Positions 8,878-19,970 of a stretch of DNA of 26,769 nucleotides are shown here, piece after piece. The position numbers were made by a program, and so were the translations under genes. The notes below the pieces were generated by a model. That model saw only the letters and a list, made by a program, of their open reading frames with translations, did not search any database and was not told the origin of the DNA. The stretch spans positions 112,597 to 139,365 of the forward strand of contig JADHYX010000007.1 in the NCBI GenBank assembly GCA_027604685.1. The letters are read 5' to 3'. Within the stretch, counting starts at the first letter, position 1. Each line of letters begins with the position of its first letter. This stretch comes from Lobulomyces angularis. Lineage: Eukaryota > Chytridiomycota > Chytridiomycetes > Lobulomycetales > Lobulomycetaceae.

Positions 8878-11318
8878 ATGAAAGGAAATTCGATAAGAAG
8901 TAGATTATTCCCAGTAGTGCGACATCATTCTTCTTACTGTGCTTCGACAAAATTAAATTGCAATAATTGTTATTTGATGGCAGATTTAGGATTACAGCAT
9001 TGGTCATCAAAAATTAAGAAGACTTCTCCTCATTTCCATTTTTATACAAATTTAAGATTTTTTTCACTTTTTTCAAAAAAAAAAAAATACTTTTCAACTA
9101 CAACGAAACTTTCAATGACTGAACAAAAAGAAGAAACTATATTAGGTGAAGATGGAAAACCGTTAACTAAAAGTGCTTTGAAAAAATTGCAAAAAGAAAA
9201 AGAAAAGGCAGCAAAAAAAAAAGAGGTTGCTGATCGGCTAGTGAGATATTTTTCATTTTACTACTTTGTCAAACTTTTTAATTTATTAAAACAATTCTTG
9301 GTGTACAAAATTAATTAATTACTTTGACCTTAGGCTGCTGAAAAAGCTGCAAGGGAAGCCCAAAATGAGGTAACCATTTTTTGAACGAAAAAAAATTCTT
9401 AAATTTTGTTGCTATCAATTTGCAGGCTGATTGTTCTAAAGACAGATATGGAGTATTACCTTTAAATCAAAGTCAAGAAAGAACTTGTAACTTCCTTTTA
9501 AAAATCCTTTTTTAAGACTTTGAATCTTTTTAGTTGTACCAAGAGCCCAAATTTCTGAACTTAATTCATCAATGGAAAATCAAGTAATTCTTATGAGGGC
9601 CAGAATTCAAACATCCAGACTTACTGGAACTAAGAGGGTTTTTTTAACTTTACGACAACGTACTCACACTGTACAAGCCATTCTATCAGTCGAAGAAGGA
9701 ATTATCAGTAAGCAGATGTTGAAATTTGTCGCTGGGTTTGATTTTTAAACAAAAAGCTTTAATCTCAGCACTTTAACCCGTAAATAGCATTTCCTCTGAG
9801 TCTTTAGTTTTATTGGAAGCAAAAGTTTTAAAACCCGAAGAACTCGTTAAAAGCTGTACTCTTCAAAATGTGGAGCTACATATTACTAAAGTATTGATTT
9901 TTTAAATTTTACGAGATAACAGTTTTTATAAAATTAGCTACATGTTATAAGTGCTTCAGAGAGATTGCCATTTACAATGGAAGACGCATCTAGAAGTGAA
10001 GTAGAACTCGAGAATGATGCCACACTTGCTTCTGTAAAGCTTGACACTAGATTAAACAATCGTGTAGTCGACTTGAGAGTAAAAATCTGATTATCATCAT
10101 GTCAAATTTATTAAATGTTTTTCTTAGACATCTACAAACCAAGCGATTTTTACTCTTCAGGGTGCTATTTGCAAGTTATTTAGAGAGTATCTTGATGGGA
10201 AATCATTTACCGAAATTCATTCTCCAAAGTTATTAGGAGCTGCTAGTGAAGGTGGTGCTAACGTATTCAAAGTAACTTACTTTAAAAGTATGCGATAAAA
10301 TTTTTTGTTGGCAAAAATTTTTATTTTTTTTATTTTTTAGCGAATGCCTTTCTTGCTCAATCTCCTCAACTGTTTAAGCAAATGACAATTTGTTCTGATT
10401 TTGAACGAGTTTACGAAATTGCACCAGGTGCATTTTTTCCAAAATCATTTGTATTTAAACTTATTTATTTTTGTTAGTATTCCGTGCAGAAGATTCAAAT
10501 ACTCATCGACATTTAACCGAATTCATGGGTCTTGATATGGAAATGGCAATTGAAGAGCACTATCATGAAGTTTTAGATCTCTTTGATGAGTTATTCGTTT
10601 ATTTATTTAAAGAATTAAAAAAAAGATACTCCCATGAGCTAAGTGTTGTGAGTCAACAATTTCCATTTGAAGAATTCGAATTCTTACCAAAATCATTGCG
10701 TCTAAATTGGAAAGAAGGAATTCAGATGTTGAGAGATGCAGGAGTGGAGATTGGTGATTTTGAAGATATGAAGTAGTTTAACATCAAAAAAGTATTAACT
10801 GTTTTTTTACATATAATTTAGCACTGAAAAAGAAAGGACGCTAGGTCGTCTAGTGAAGGAAAAATATAAGACTGATTTTTATATGTTGGACAAATTTCCT
10901 ACGGCCATTAGACCGTTTTATACAATGCCTGATGCGAAAAATCCAGTAAAATTTTAATTTTTTTTCTTTAATTTTATATTAATGTATATTATACTATAGG
11001 AATATTCTAACTCCTTTGATTTCTTTATTCGAGGCGAAGAAGTTTTAAGTGGGGCACAAAGGGTTCATGATGCCGAACTGCTACTAAAAAGATCTAAAGA
11101 ACATCAAATTGAGCCTCACACTATTCAAGGATATCTTGATGCATTCAAATATGGTGCACCTCCACATGCTGGTGGTGGTATCGGATTGGAAAGAGTATTA
11201 ATGCTTTATTTAAACTTAGGAAATATCCGCAGAACTGTAAGTTTATAAAAATTTATCTTTTATTTAATTTTCGAAATAGTCCTTGTTTCCAAGAGACCCT
11301 AAAAGATTGGAACCATAA
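8878..11318 (+). CDS. aspartyl-tRNA synthetase, cytosolic type, with probable mitochondrial-targeting N-terminal extension
   Basis: Twelve exons (8878-9240, 9334-9369, 9426-9486, 9534-9735, 9788-9890, 9938-10078, 10128-10287, 10341-10427, 10478-10772, 10822-10945, 11000-11236, 11280-11318) give 615 residues from the first ATG or 536 from the internal ATG at 9115; TAA stop. The enzyme charges tRNA-Asp with aspartate. Order: a Lys/Ala-rich helix after [20 protein letters not shown], an OB-fold anticodon-binding domain (VPRAQISEL to the KPEEL region), then the class II core. Motif 2 is [15 protein letters not shown] (residues 386-400) and motif 3 is GGGIGLERV with Arg589. The C-terminus [12 protein letters not shown] is the eukaryotic AspRS ending. 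The first 79 residues contain a single acidic residue and at least a dozen Lys/Arg, and end [11 protein letters not shown], resembling a mitochondrial presequence. Two start sites could supply both compartments (inference). Confidence 0.95.
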
Positions 11319-11497
11319 AATTTCTAAATTTTATCAAGTTTTTATTTTATTTTGAATATATAATTAATTTTATAAGTATAAATAGTAGCTTATTTAAAAT
11401 TTGATATTTTTGAATTATTCTTAGATTTCCACCTCTTTGTTGGAAAAAATTCTTTTAAGTAGGAGTTTGAAAATTTTTTGACATAAATTTTCGTAAA

Positions 11498-13405
11498 ATG
11501 AATGGAATGGGATCAGTTCCACTATATGGTTCATCACCAGCAATCGACTTGATTGACGATGAACAAATGCAGACAATTAGCGAAATTGTTGATGCAGAAA
11601 CTGTTGATGCAGAATCTTACAGTTTTTTATTAATTGGCAGTGTCGACGGGAGGCATGTCATAAGTAACAGAAGAAAAAAGATAACAAAAAAAACAACTAC
11701 ACTAATGATTAAAATAATTAAAATTGAATTTTAAATTTTTTTAGAAACTCTTGCCAGATCCCAGACAAGGTCAAAAGATGTTAACATAACGGTACAAATA
11801 GAAGAAAAAGAAAATTAAAGTTTTATTGTATTTTTAGTTTGATATAATTGAAACTCAAGCACCGTTAATATGTAGGCAACTTTTACTTCTTTCGATTTTA
11901 TTTGATGTAAGAAAAACTGTTCCTTTTTTTTTGATAAAAAAATAAAAAATTAGTTTATTATTAGTATTAAAATTTTATTTATTTTATTAAGTCTAGCTTG
12001 TCAAATGTCGAATGTTTAAATTTATTTTTGGATGTCTATGGAAACTTGAAAGTAGCTGAAAAAACTAAGAATTATATAGAAACTGCTGCAAACGATTTAA
12101 CAAGGTATTATAATTTAATTTTAAAACAATAAAATAAAGTCTTCCTTCACTAAAAATAATTTAATTACAAACTTTATGTTCTTAATTTTTTTTTTAATTT
12201 TAACTTTTATTTTAAAGACTAGTTACAGACCAGACAGGACCCTTGTCTAACGTCATCAACTTTGAAAATCTAAGGTTTAGGGAACGAGATGATTTGGAGT
12301 TTGTTTTTAAATATTGGAAAGATAGAAAACCGTTTCATATCGAACAATTTTTCGACCAAAGGCTGAGAAGTTTTTACGGATTAAGATATGATTCCAGGGA
12401 AAATGTTGTTGACTGGGACTATAATATGAATTTAAAAGAACAGAAGGTAGATAAATATGTGTATACGTTTTATAAATACTTGATATAATTTTGCATTCAG
12501 ATTTCAATAATTCACTTTAAAGAATTTTTACGTTGGAGAAAGGAAGGTTGGATAAGAAAATTACAATGAAGATTTATTTAATTATTGAATTTTAACTATT
12601 TCGTAGGGATAGCGTTTCGGATAGGAGAAGAAGCTCAAAATTTATTTCCAAATAAAACCATGGCAACTGCTGAAGGATTAAAAGAAGTAATTTTATGCTT
12701 TTATAAATTTTGTATATTAACTTTTACAGAACGGTATAACAGTTCCAAAATGGGGATACTTTTCAGATATTGTTTCTGGTCCATTTTACTCATTCAGCGT
12801 AGAATCTGATAACAAAGAGCTTTTTAAAACTGGGAATGATATTCATAAGCATGTATGTAAATGAAATATTAAGTATCATTGTTAAAAAATTTCTCAGTTA
12901 AGTCAAGAAGTCGCAGAATTTAACATACTTTCCTATATAAAAGTTTTAAATCCGTATGAAGAATTAGAAGATGATAAAATTAAAGATCATAAGGATGCTA
13001 AACCTATTACTAAGCAATTACCGTTTAAACCTATGTTTAAAATCAATTTTTTACCGTGTGATATAAATTTGAACTTAAAAAAAAATAAAAGAAAATATAT
13101 AAAAAAGTATTCAAAAATCTTTTTATCCAATTCTCTTGCGCATAATTTAGTTCACTTAGAAGAGTTGCTAAAAGATGATGGTAAAATTATTGTTGAAACG
13201 GCAAAGTAAAGGATTAGTTTTAAAAAATAAATAAAATTTAATTTAATTTATTTTTTGTAGAGTGGCATTAGAATTCAATACGGAACAAAAACGAGAATTT
13301 ATAAAAAAATTGGTGGAATTGGGAGACAGTAGTGGTTTAAAGTTGGAAAAGATTCAAGGAGGGAAATTAGAACTACTGAATAATCTTGTTTTTATTAAAA
13401 AATAG
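11498..13405 (+). CDS. DNAAF3: dynein axonemal assembly factor 3 (DNAAF3/PF22) homologue, 441 aa
   Basis: Ten exons (11498-11663, 11745-11791, 11838-11906, 11992-12104, 12218-12446, 12501-12546, 12607-12686, 12730-12852, 12898-13205, 13261-13405) give 441 residues and a TAG stop. DNAAF3 is a cytoplasmic factor needed to preassemble axonemal dynein arms before import into motile cilia. Landmarks in order: YGSSPAIDL near the N-terminus; LLIGSVDGRHV; PLICRQLLLLSILFD; then the most conserved block, with LRFRERDDLEFVFKYW and LRYDSRENVVDWDYNM; FPNKTMATAEGLKE; and VPKWGYFSDIVSGPFYSFSV. These match the two DNAAF3 domains (DUF4470, DUF4471). It is shorter than the human protein (about 540 aa), mainly in the C-terminal region, which is Lys-rich here. 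Its presence implies the organism builds motile cilia with dynein arms. It starts about 180 bp after the AspRS stop on the same strand. Confidence 0.93.
11587..11614 (+). repeat. short in-frame duplication (VDAE-x-VDAE) in DNAAF3 exon 1
   Basis: The 13-mer TGTTGATGCAGAA occurs at 11587-11599 and 11602-11614, a period of 15 nt. It encodes two successive VDAE units. This is a small in-frame tandem duplication that preserves the reading frame. Confidence 0.7.
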
Positions 13406-13707
13406 AATTTCTTTTTTTTCACTTACTTAATATATGTTTTAGAAGTTAATAGTACTAATTTTAATATTTGCCAAATCAAAATATCATAATATCATATATG
13501 AGTAAAAAATGTTTCAAAAAATTTTTTTAAGAAGTTTAAAATTTTTAACTTCAAAAATTTTTTTGAAGTTAAATTAATTTTTACTACTGTTGCTGATCAA
13601 AATTAAACAAAAAAAAATTTAACTTATAAGATATTTATAGGACATTTTAGCTTGGAAATTAATATAACAAACCTAACGATTGTGAAAAATATTTCAAGGG
13701 AACAAAA
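13406..13707. other. DNAAF3 to Sec14-like intergenic region
   Basis: About 300 bp hold the DNAAF3 3' end and the promoter of the next plus-strand gene. No ORF or RNA gene was recognised. The one structured element is the inverted repeat listed at 13544-13573. Confidence 0.6.
13544..13573. repeat. perfect 14-nt inverted repeat (hairpin or cruciform candidate)
   Basis: The arm TTTAACTTCAAAAA (13544-13557) is followed after two T by its exact reverse complement (13560-13573). As RNA it could fold into a long hairpin. It lies in the intergenic space about 140 bp after the DNAAF3 stop and 135 bp before the next start, so it could be a 3' UTR structure or chance in AT-rich DNA. The mixed sequence CTTC/GAAG within the arms makes it more than a simple A/T run. 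Confidence 0.6.
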
Positions 13708-15522
13708 ATGAGTTCAACTCAACCTGGGCATATTGACAACTTATCAGAAGAGCAGTATTCTATTTTACAAAAACTATGGCTTCAATTGTTAAAGTCATTA
13801 ATTCACGATAAAAATTTGGAAAATCTACAATTACCAACAAAGAAACTGGAAAAACAATCTTCTTCAATCAGTATCTTTAAAAGTTTGTCATGGTCATCAA
13901 AGAGTTTGGACGTTAAAGAGGATATTACTGATAGCAAAGAAGAAATGGTTAAAAATTTGGAATTTAACTTTGCGTTTGAAATTTTGTTTTTGTATTTATT
14001 CGGACCTGATAGTCCTGATGCTACTCTTCTCAGGTTCTTGAGGTAAATTTAATAATTTTTTTAACAGAAATTAATATATACAACTGAATAAAATTTAAAA
14101 TTTTTTTTTTTTTTTTTACTTGAAATTAAACAGAGCCAGAAAATGGGATATTGAAAAGACACTAGATATGATAAATAAAGCATTAATTTGGAGAAAGAAT
14201 TTTGACTTCAAAACTTTATTATATAAAGGTGAAGAGATTTTGGAGAAAGGTGAACTCGAATCTGGTAAAGGATATTTATATGGACAGGATAAAGAAAAAA
14301 GGAAATGCTGTTTTATTGTAAAAAATTTTATTTTCCTTATTTTTATTTTATTTTATTTTCGTTTATTTTTATTTTTTTCATTTGGATTTATAATGTTTTT
14401 TCAAGTGCACCTTTTCTTTAATTTCAATTTTTTTAAAATTTTTTTTTATGAATAAAACAGCATGTTAGACATCATGTGACAGGTAAAGTACCGCAAGAAG
14501 AGCTGGAAAAGTTTTCGGTTTGTAAATAAAAAGGATATAAAGAAGAAGTTCAATTTTTTTTTTTTTTGTAGGTTTTTATTGTTGAAAATGGCAGATTGTT
14601 TTTAAACAAATCTGTGGAGACATTTACTTTGGTGTTTGATATGAATGGATTTAGTATGCAGTGCATGGATTACAATGTAAATTTTTAAAAAATAATTATT
14701 CTTGATTTTTTTATTTTTTGCTAAATTTTTTTTTAACTTTGTAGTATGTGAAGTTTTTATTATCTTGGTAAATACTAATTAACCATTGCTATCCCTTTGA
14801 AAATATTGTTTAAAGTTTTGAAGCCTACTATCCTGAGTCATTAGGACAGATATTGGTAATCGATAGTCCCTGGTATACAGAAATTTTTAAAATACAAAAA
14901 TGTAACTTGTCATATAGGATTTTTAATGGGTGTTGGACTATTATAAAAGGATGGATAGATCCAGTTGTTGCTTCGAAAATTAAATTCATATCAAGCTCTG
15001 AACTAAAAGACTACGTTGATGTGCAATTTATTCCTAAACTAATACTAGAAAGTGCCAACATCAACTACCCCAATAGCTTTACTGAGGAAGAGGTAAAGAA
15101 AGGCTATGAATTTCAGTATTTTGGACCAACCGAAAAAGATTTAGTTGAATTAAGTAAAAAAAGAAACGAGACTGAGAAAGAAAAAATGATTTGGAAAGAG
15201 TTTAAAAAGGTTTATTCTAATTTTTTTTTAGGATTAAGTAAAGTATTTTAATATAAAACTATTAGGCTGCATTAGAATTTATGGAGTTAACTAATGAATG
15301 GTCAGTCTATGAATCAAAGCAAGACTCAAAATTGTCTAAAGATAGATTGGAACAGTACAAGAAGCTGAACGAATGCTATCAAAATTTAGTTCCTTTTATT
15401 AAGTAATTTTTTTTTGATTCAAATTTCTTTTTTATTATTTATTTATTTTTTTTTTTTTTTTTTGCAGAACTAAATCTCAATACCACAGAACTGGAGATAT
15501 TATAGAACCTGGCTTTTCTTGA
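13708..15522 (+). CDS. CRAL-TRIO (Sec14-like) phosphatidylinositol transfer protein, CSR1-like, 414 aa
   Basis: Nine exons (13708-14042, 14134-14317, 14461-14517, 14572-14676, 14745-14767, 14816-14872, 14918-15209, 15266-15402, 15468-15522) give 414 residues and a TGA stop. Sec14 proteins bind one phospholipid in a closed pocket and present or exchange it between membranes. The N-terminal CRAL-TRIO helix domain shows ATLLRFLRARKWDIEKTLDM. The lipid-binding lobe shows FTLVFDMNGFSMQCMDY, FEAYYPESLGQILVIDSPW and WTIIKGWIDPVVASKIKF, the classic gate region, resembling fungal CSR1/PDR17-type proteins. Intron 6 (14873-14917, 45 nt) is a multiple of three without stops, so a naive reading keeps 15 extra residues inside the SPW-IFNGCW junction; removing it restores the family consensus. 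Residues 45-80 are a variable Ser/Lys-rich loop. The lipid bound cannot be deduced. Confidence 0.9.
14873..14917 (+). other. 45-nt stop-free, frame-preserving intron in the Sec14-like gene
   Basis: GTATAC...CATATAG is a GT-AG intron of 45 nt in phase 2. It has no in-frame stop, so retained and spliced transcripts would both encode full-length protein. Splicing joins SPW to IFNGCW exactly as in other Sec14 proteins, which is the reason for calling it an intron. Confidence 0.8.
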
Positions 15523-15798
15523 AAAAAAAAAAAAAAAAAAAGGAAAATATAATGTTCATGTATGTTAAATTTTTTTAAATTTTTTTTTTCTTTTGTATGT
15601 AAAAATGTTATTTGTGCTTGTATTAAATTTTTTTTTTTTTAAGCAACAAAATTATATATTACTTCTTTAATTTTTATTTCTTTTGCACGGTTTTTAAAAA
15701 AAAAAAAAAAAAACCTTGATTAAGTTTAATAGTATTAGGCATATGTAAAAATTTTAAATTCATCTATATTTACAATGTTAAAAATAAAAAATAAATTT
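15520..15798. other. convergent 3' region with A20 tract starting in the stop codon
   Basis: The Sec14-like TGA (15520-15522) runs straight into 20 consecutive A (15522-15541). The rest, up to the 3' end of the minus-strand coiled-coil gene at 15799, is A/T runs with no ORF of note. It must contain the polyadenylation sites of two convergent genes. Confidence 0.6.
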
Positions 15799-18700
15799 TT
15801 ACGAATCTCCCCAAACTTTTCTAATGTTTACCCCTGGAACAATTAGAGGAGTTAAAGATTCAGAAAGCTTCCAAACTCTGACTTTACTTGTTCTGTTCAA
15901 TTTATTTGTGGGAAGCTTTTCTTTGGCAAATTCACTTGCATCTGTTAAATGAGAAATCGGAAATGGATAATCAAAGTGTTTGATTTCGTCAGGCGGAAAG
16001 TGTGTTTTACTTTTAAACTTCGATAAATGGTACATCTTTTGGACTCCAGCTTCGGTTAAAAATTGTGAAGTCAGTGGTAACATTTGTTGCTGTGGTTGTA
16101 AAGGTTGAAAATTATGAGCAACAGGCTTGGATTTGTTGGAAATAACTTCTACCATTGGTCGCTGTTCTTCCTCTTCCTCCTCTGCCAAATCAATCGCTAA
16201 TTTAAAAATAAAAAAATTATATATTAAATATTTTATAAAAGTATCATGTTCCTGTCATTACCTGCTTGCAACCTCTGTTCTCTAAGGTTATGATTTTTTT
16301 CCTCATGGAAAGCAATAATTACACTATTTCTTTTAATAGCATCTTGAAGTGATTTATCATAAGTGTGCAGATCTATTTTGTTTTAATTATTTTTATTTTA
16401 TGTTAGTGCCATTTACTTAAAGCAAAAATTTTTTTTTATTACTTGGAAAGTCTGCTGCGTTAACCACACCAGGATACTTTAATAGAATGTCAAGAGATGC
16501 TTTTAATTCATTAATAACTGAATCAACTGTTCTTTTTTCAGCTTCATACTCCTGAACTTTCATCTTTAAATTTAATTTAAAGAAAAAAAAAAAAAATAAT
16601 AATCAACAATTTAATTTTTTTTTTTTTTACCGAGAGGTCCGAAACTTCCTCTCCCAACTGTAAACTTCTCTTGCGAGAATTTTCTAGAAGAGAGTTTAAT
16701 TTTTTTTCTCTATCATTATCGTTAACGCTTTGTTCCCTCAAATCATCCAATTTTTTTTCAAGTTCAGTTATCTTTCCATTTTTTTCGTCTACAACTTTTT
16801 CGTAATATTTAACTTCCTGCTGTACCTCCACAGAAAAAACTCTTAGATCTTCAAAATCTTTGAGATTTGTTTCGTTTGTTTCTTCCAGCGCTTTTATTTT
16901 CTTTTCCAATTCCTCAATTTCTATTTTTAACTTTCGCACTAATTCCTCGGAGAGATGTACTAGAATTTTTATTAAAAAAAGAAAAAAAATTGAATTAAAT
17001 AAAAATTTTTTTATTATTTAATTTGTTTTTGTTACATTTTTCCTTCAATAAGTTACAATCTTCTAAAGATTTATTAAACTTTTCCATTGTTGTATTTAAT
17101 TTTTCTTGTAAAAGTGTATTTATTTTATCTCCTTCCTCTTTTGTGTCCAATAATTTTTGACTTAGAGACATAATTTCAACCTAAAAAGATATAATTTTAG
17201 CTATTTTATTAAAACTCAAGTGTAGTGAACAATTAAAAAGAAAAAAATAACAAAGAAGAAAAAAAAAAACATAAAAAAATACCTCTTTTAATTTAAGCAA
17301 ATTTTCAATTTCTAATTTTAAAGTTTTTATCTGGTTGTTTAGTTCGTTTTCTTGATCTTTTAACTAAATTTTATTTTATTTTATTTTTTTTTTGGTTTTT
17401 TTTAATAAAGGTACCATAGCATCAAATTTTTCTTTCACAAAGGTCAATTCGATTTGAGACTTTTCTTTTTCTGCTTTTAATGTAGCCTCATATCTTGAAG
17501 TAGTTTCTAATTCCAATTCCTCTAGTCGAGTTTTGTTTTCATTTTCCTTTTCCTTTAATTTCTCTTTTAATTTCACTACTTCTTTTTCAAGAAATTCCTT
17601 TTCCAAATCTTTTTGTGTATTAAAATCCAATTCCTTCTCCAATTTTGCTTTTGAGATGGATATCACTACGTTGGATTTTTTGCTGGTATCCAAATCGGCT
17701 TTTGATCTGGTTTTAGAATTGGTTTCTAACTTTTGTGATAAATAATTGGTCGAGCTTTTTAAAGAAGCGTTAAGTGAATTGTTGAGTGTAAGGTTTTTTA
17801 ATGTCTCGAAATCTTCCTCTGTTTGAACAAAGGTTGATTCAAAAATAGGAACGGGCTTAAAAAAATTTCAAAAAAAAAATGTAAAATAATATAAAAAATA
17901 AGATTACCTTGTCTTCTCCAGAATTTTTGTCTTCAAAAGTTTTCAGGATTAGTGCAGTAGAATTTTTTAAAGATTCTGTATGATTTTCTTCGATTTCAGT
18001 AACGGCAGTTAATGGAGGTGAGTTTTCTTGAATATCCAAAAAGTTTTCTTTGGAGTGTGAGGTAACTTCATCAGCAAACTGAACTTTTTGTAAAAATTTT
18101 TCTGTTGTTACTTTATTGGATTGCATTTTTTCTAAAGGTCTAGGTTTTTGTAGAAATATTTTCGCTGAATTTTTATTATTTGGTAAAAAATCCAACTTTT
18201 CCTCATTAGATTGTAAGTTTTTATTGATACTAGATTCTTTGGGTTCAGTTGCAGGTACTGTTACAGTTGTGATTACATCCTTTAAATCGTTGTTGGTATT
18301 CACAATGTCTATATCGCTTTGGGTATACTTGTTTGCAGTATACTGTAATAAAAAAAATAGAAAAAAAAACATACTTTTAATATAGGAACACAAGAAGAGG
18401 CATTAAATCCAGGTAAATTGATACCTCTATTTTTTTTTTTTTTAAAAAATCCATCCAACCCTGTTGGCCCGAATTCATCGGCAAACTTATATCTGTGCTT
18501 GATCAAAATTGATTTTAGTAAAATATTTTCTTCTTCCATTTCTTCAAAATCTATAGAAAATTGTTGGATTAAAATGTCCCTGGCTCTAATCAAATCCAAG
18601 TAGTTCATTTGGGCAGTGGCAAATGCAACGATAGAAATAATTAAATCAAATACCTCGGTTCCTCCTTTGGCATCGTGTTCAAATTGTCGTTTAGGTTCAG

Positions 18701-19412
18701 ATTTTTCAATAAAGTTTTGAAAAACTTCCTTGTGTTTGTTAATGTGATGGGAGATGGCTTGTTTTTGTTCCCAAAAATATGCTTCCAATATTTTTAAAGG
18801 TTTATCATATACTTCAACTACACAATTTTTTTATTTTTTGTTTTTATTTTTTTTAAATAGTCAATAAAAAATTTGAAAGTAAATGAAGTGAAATAAAAAA
18901 ATGAATCTAAAAAATAAAATGTATTTACCCTCTTCAAAATATTTGTGATATAAAAATCCAGTTTCTGAAAACAGTAGAGAAGTTCCTGTTAAATTAAGTT
19001 CGTTCAAATAAGCACTTAAAGGAAAAAAATAAAAACATTAAATAAAAAAAAAAAGAATTTACCTTGACCTTGGTAATTCTTTTTTATATTTTTCACTAAT
19101 TAAATCATCTTCTTTTTCTTTAACTTCTCTTTTAATTTGATGTTCAGATTTGGGTATAATGAGATATTGGGATTTTTCAAGTACTTGCGATGCATTTTTT
19201 GTTGAAACATTTCCTTTTGATAAAGCATTAGAATTCTTACTTGCAGGACTTTTTGTTGGAAATTTTACAAATTTTGGATTCAACGGATGTGACGATAAGT
19301 TGGAATGAAAAGCTAAAGTTGCTGACTGCTTTTGTTTGCTGGATATGTTTCCATTGACCAAAGCTGTTTTATTATATGTGAAATCCTTTGATTTAACATT
19401 ATTTTTTAGCAT
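15799..19412 (-). CDS. large coiled-coil protein of unknown family (979 aa)
   Basis: Eleven exons (19412-19063, 19014-18929, 18817-18375, 18342-17908, 17855-17415, 17363-17283, 17180-17036, 16959-16631, 16563-16443, 16372-16262, 16196-15799) join in consistent phase to 979 residues and TAA. I do not recognise the family. Order: a basic Ser/Lys/Asn-rich N-terminus (1-115); a helical domain (about 118-290) with YLNELNLTGTSLLFSETGF, FDLIISIVAFATAQMNYLDL and FADEFGPTGLDGFF; a low-complexity linker (about 295-480); long coiled coils (about 490-800, Lys/Glu/Leu heptads); a short helix NLHTYDKSLQDAIKRNSVII; an acidic EEEEEE patch; and a C-terminal segment with SKTHFPPDEIKHFDYPF and GVNIRKVWGDS. The architecture suits a cytoskeletal, centriolar or ciliary scaffold, and two cilium-related genes are nearby, but that role is guesswork. 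Splitting it into two genes is possible but unnecessary, since every junction keeps frame. Confidence 0.8.
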
Positions 19413-19970
19413 CGAAAAAATTAAAAATTAAAAAAAATTGATTTAAAATGTAAAATAAATTTTTTTTTTTTTATAATTTTTTATAATTTTTTATAATTTT
19501 TTCTACTTTTTTATAATACCAATCACAATATTTTTAAGGAAAAAAAAAAAATTTAATTTTTAATTAAAGGTAAAAATTGTATAAAAAAAGAATAAAAAAA
19601 TCAAAAAATAACAGATTAAATTTCCTTTTTCTTCTTCTTATTATTTTATTGACGTTCAAAATATATTTTTTTTTTTATAAAAAACTTGGATTGTATAAAA
19701 ATTATTTAAAAAATTAAAAAAAAAAAACAATTTAATAATTCTTAGATGTTTTTTCTTTTAACTTAGAAATTTTTTTTTTAAAGTGTATTTTTGTTCTTTT
19801 ATTTAAAAAAAAAAAAAATTTAAATAAATATAAAAATAAAAATTTTTTTTTACATTTATTGCATTTTTTATTTTTTAATTTTTAATTTTTTTTTTTTTAT
19901 ATTTGTTCATTTTTTATTTTTTTTTATATTCTGTTGAATTTTTTTTTTTTTTTTTGAATTTAAAACTTTT
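19413..19970. promoter_or_regulatory. divergent intergenic region between the coiled-coil and USP48 genes
   Basis: About 560 bp of extreme A/T homopolymer sequence separate the start codons of two divergent genes. It holds a small decamer repeat (19471-19500) and no ORF of interest. Both promoters must lie here, but no specific element can be named. Confidence 0.55.
19471..19500. repeat. three perfect tandem copies of TTATAATTTT
   Basis: Three exact 10-nt units occupy 19471-19500, followed by a diverged unit (19501-19510) and a half-similar unit starting TTATAATA at 19511. The position is about 60-100 bp upstream of the coiled-coil gene start. Confidence 0.8.

Noticed and set aside
17376..19412. 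Splitting the 979-residue coiled-coil gene into two genes near the 17.9 kb intron
   Set aside because: The junction 17908/17855 keeps phase 0 with good GT-AG sites and there is no intergenic-like gap; a single gene is simpler.
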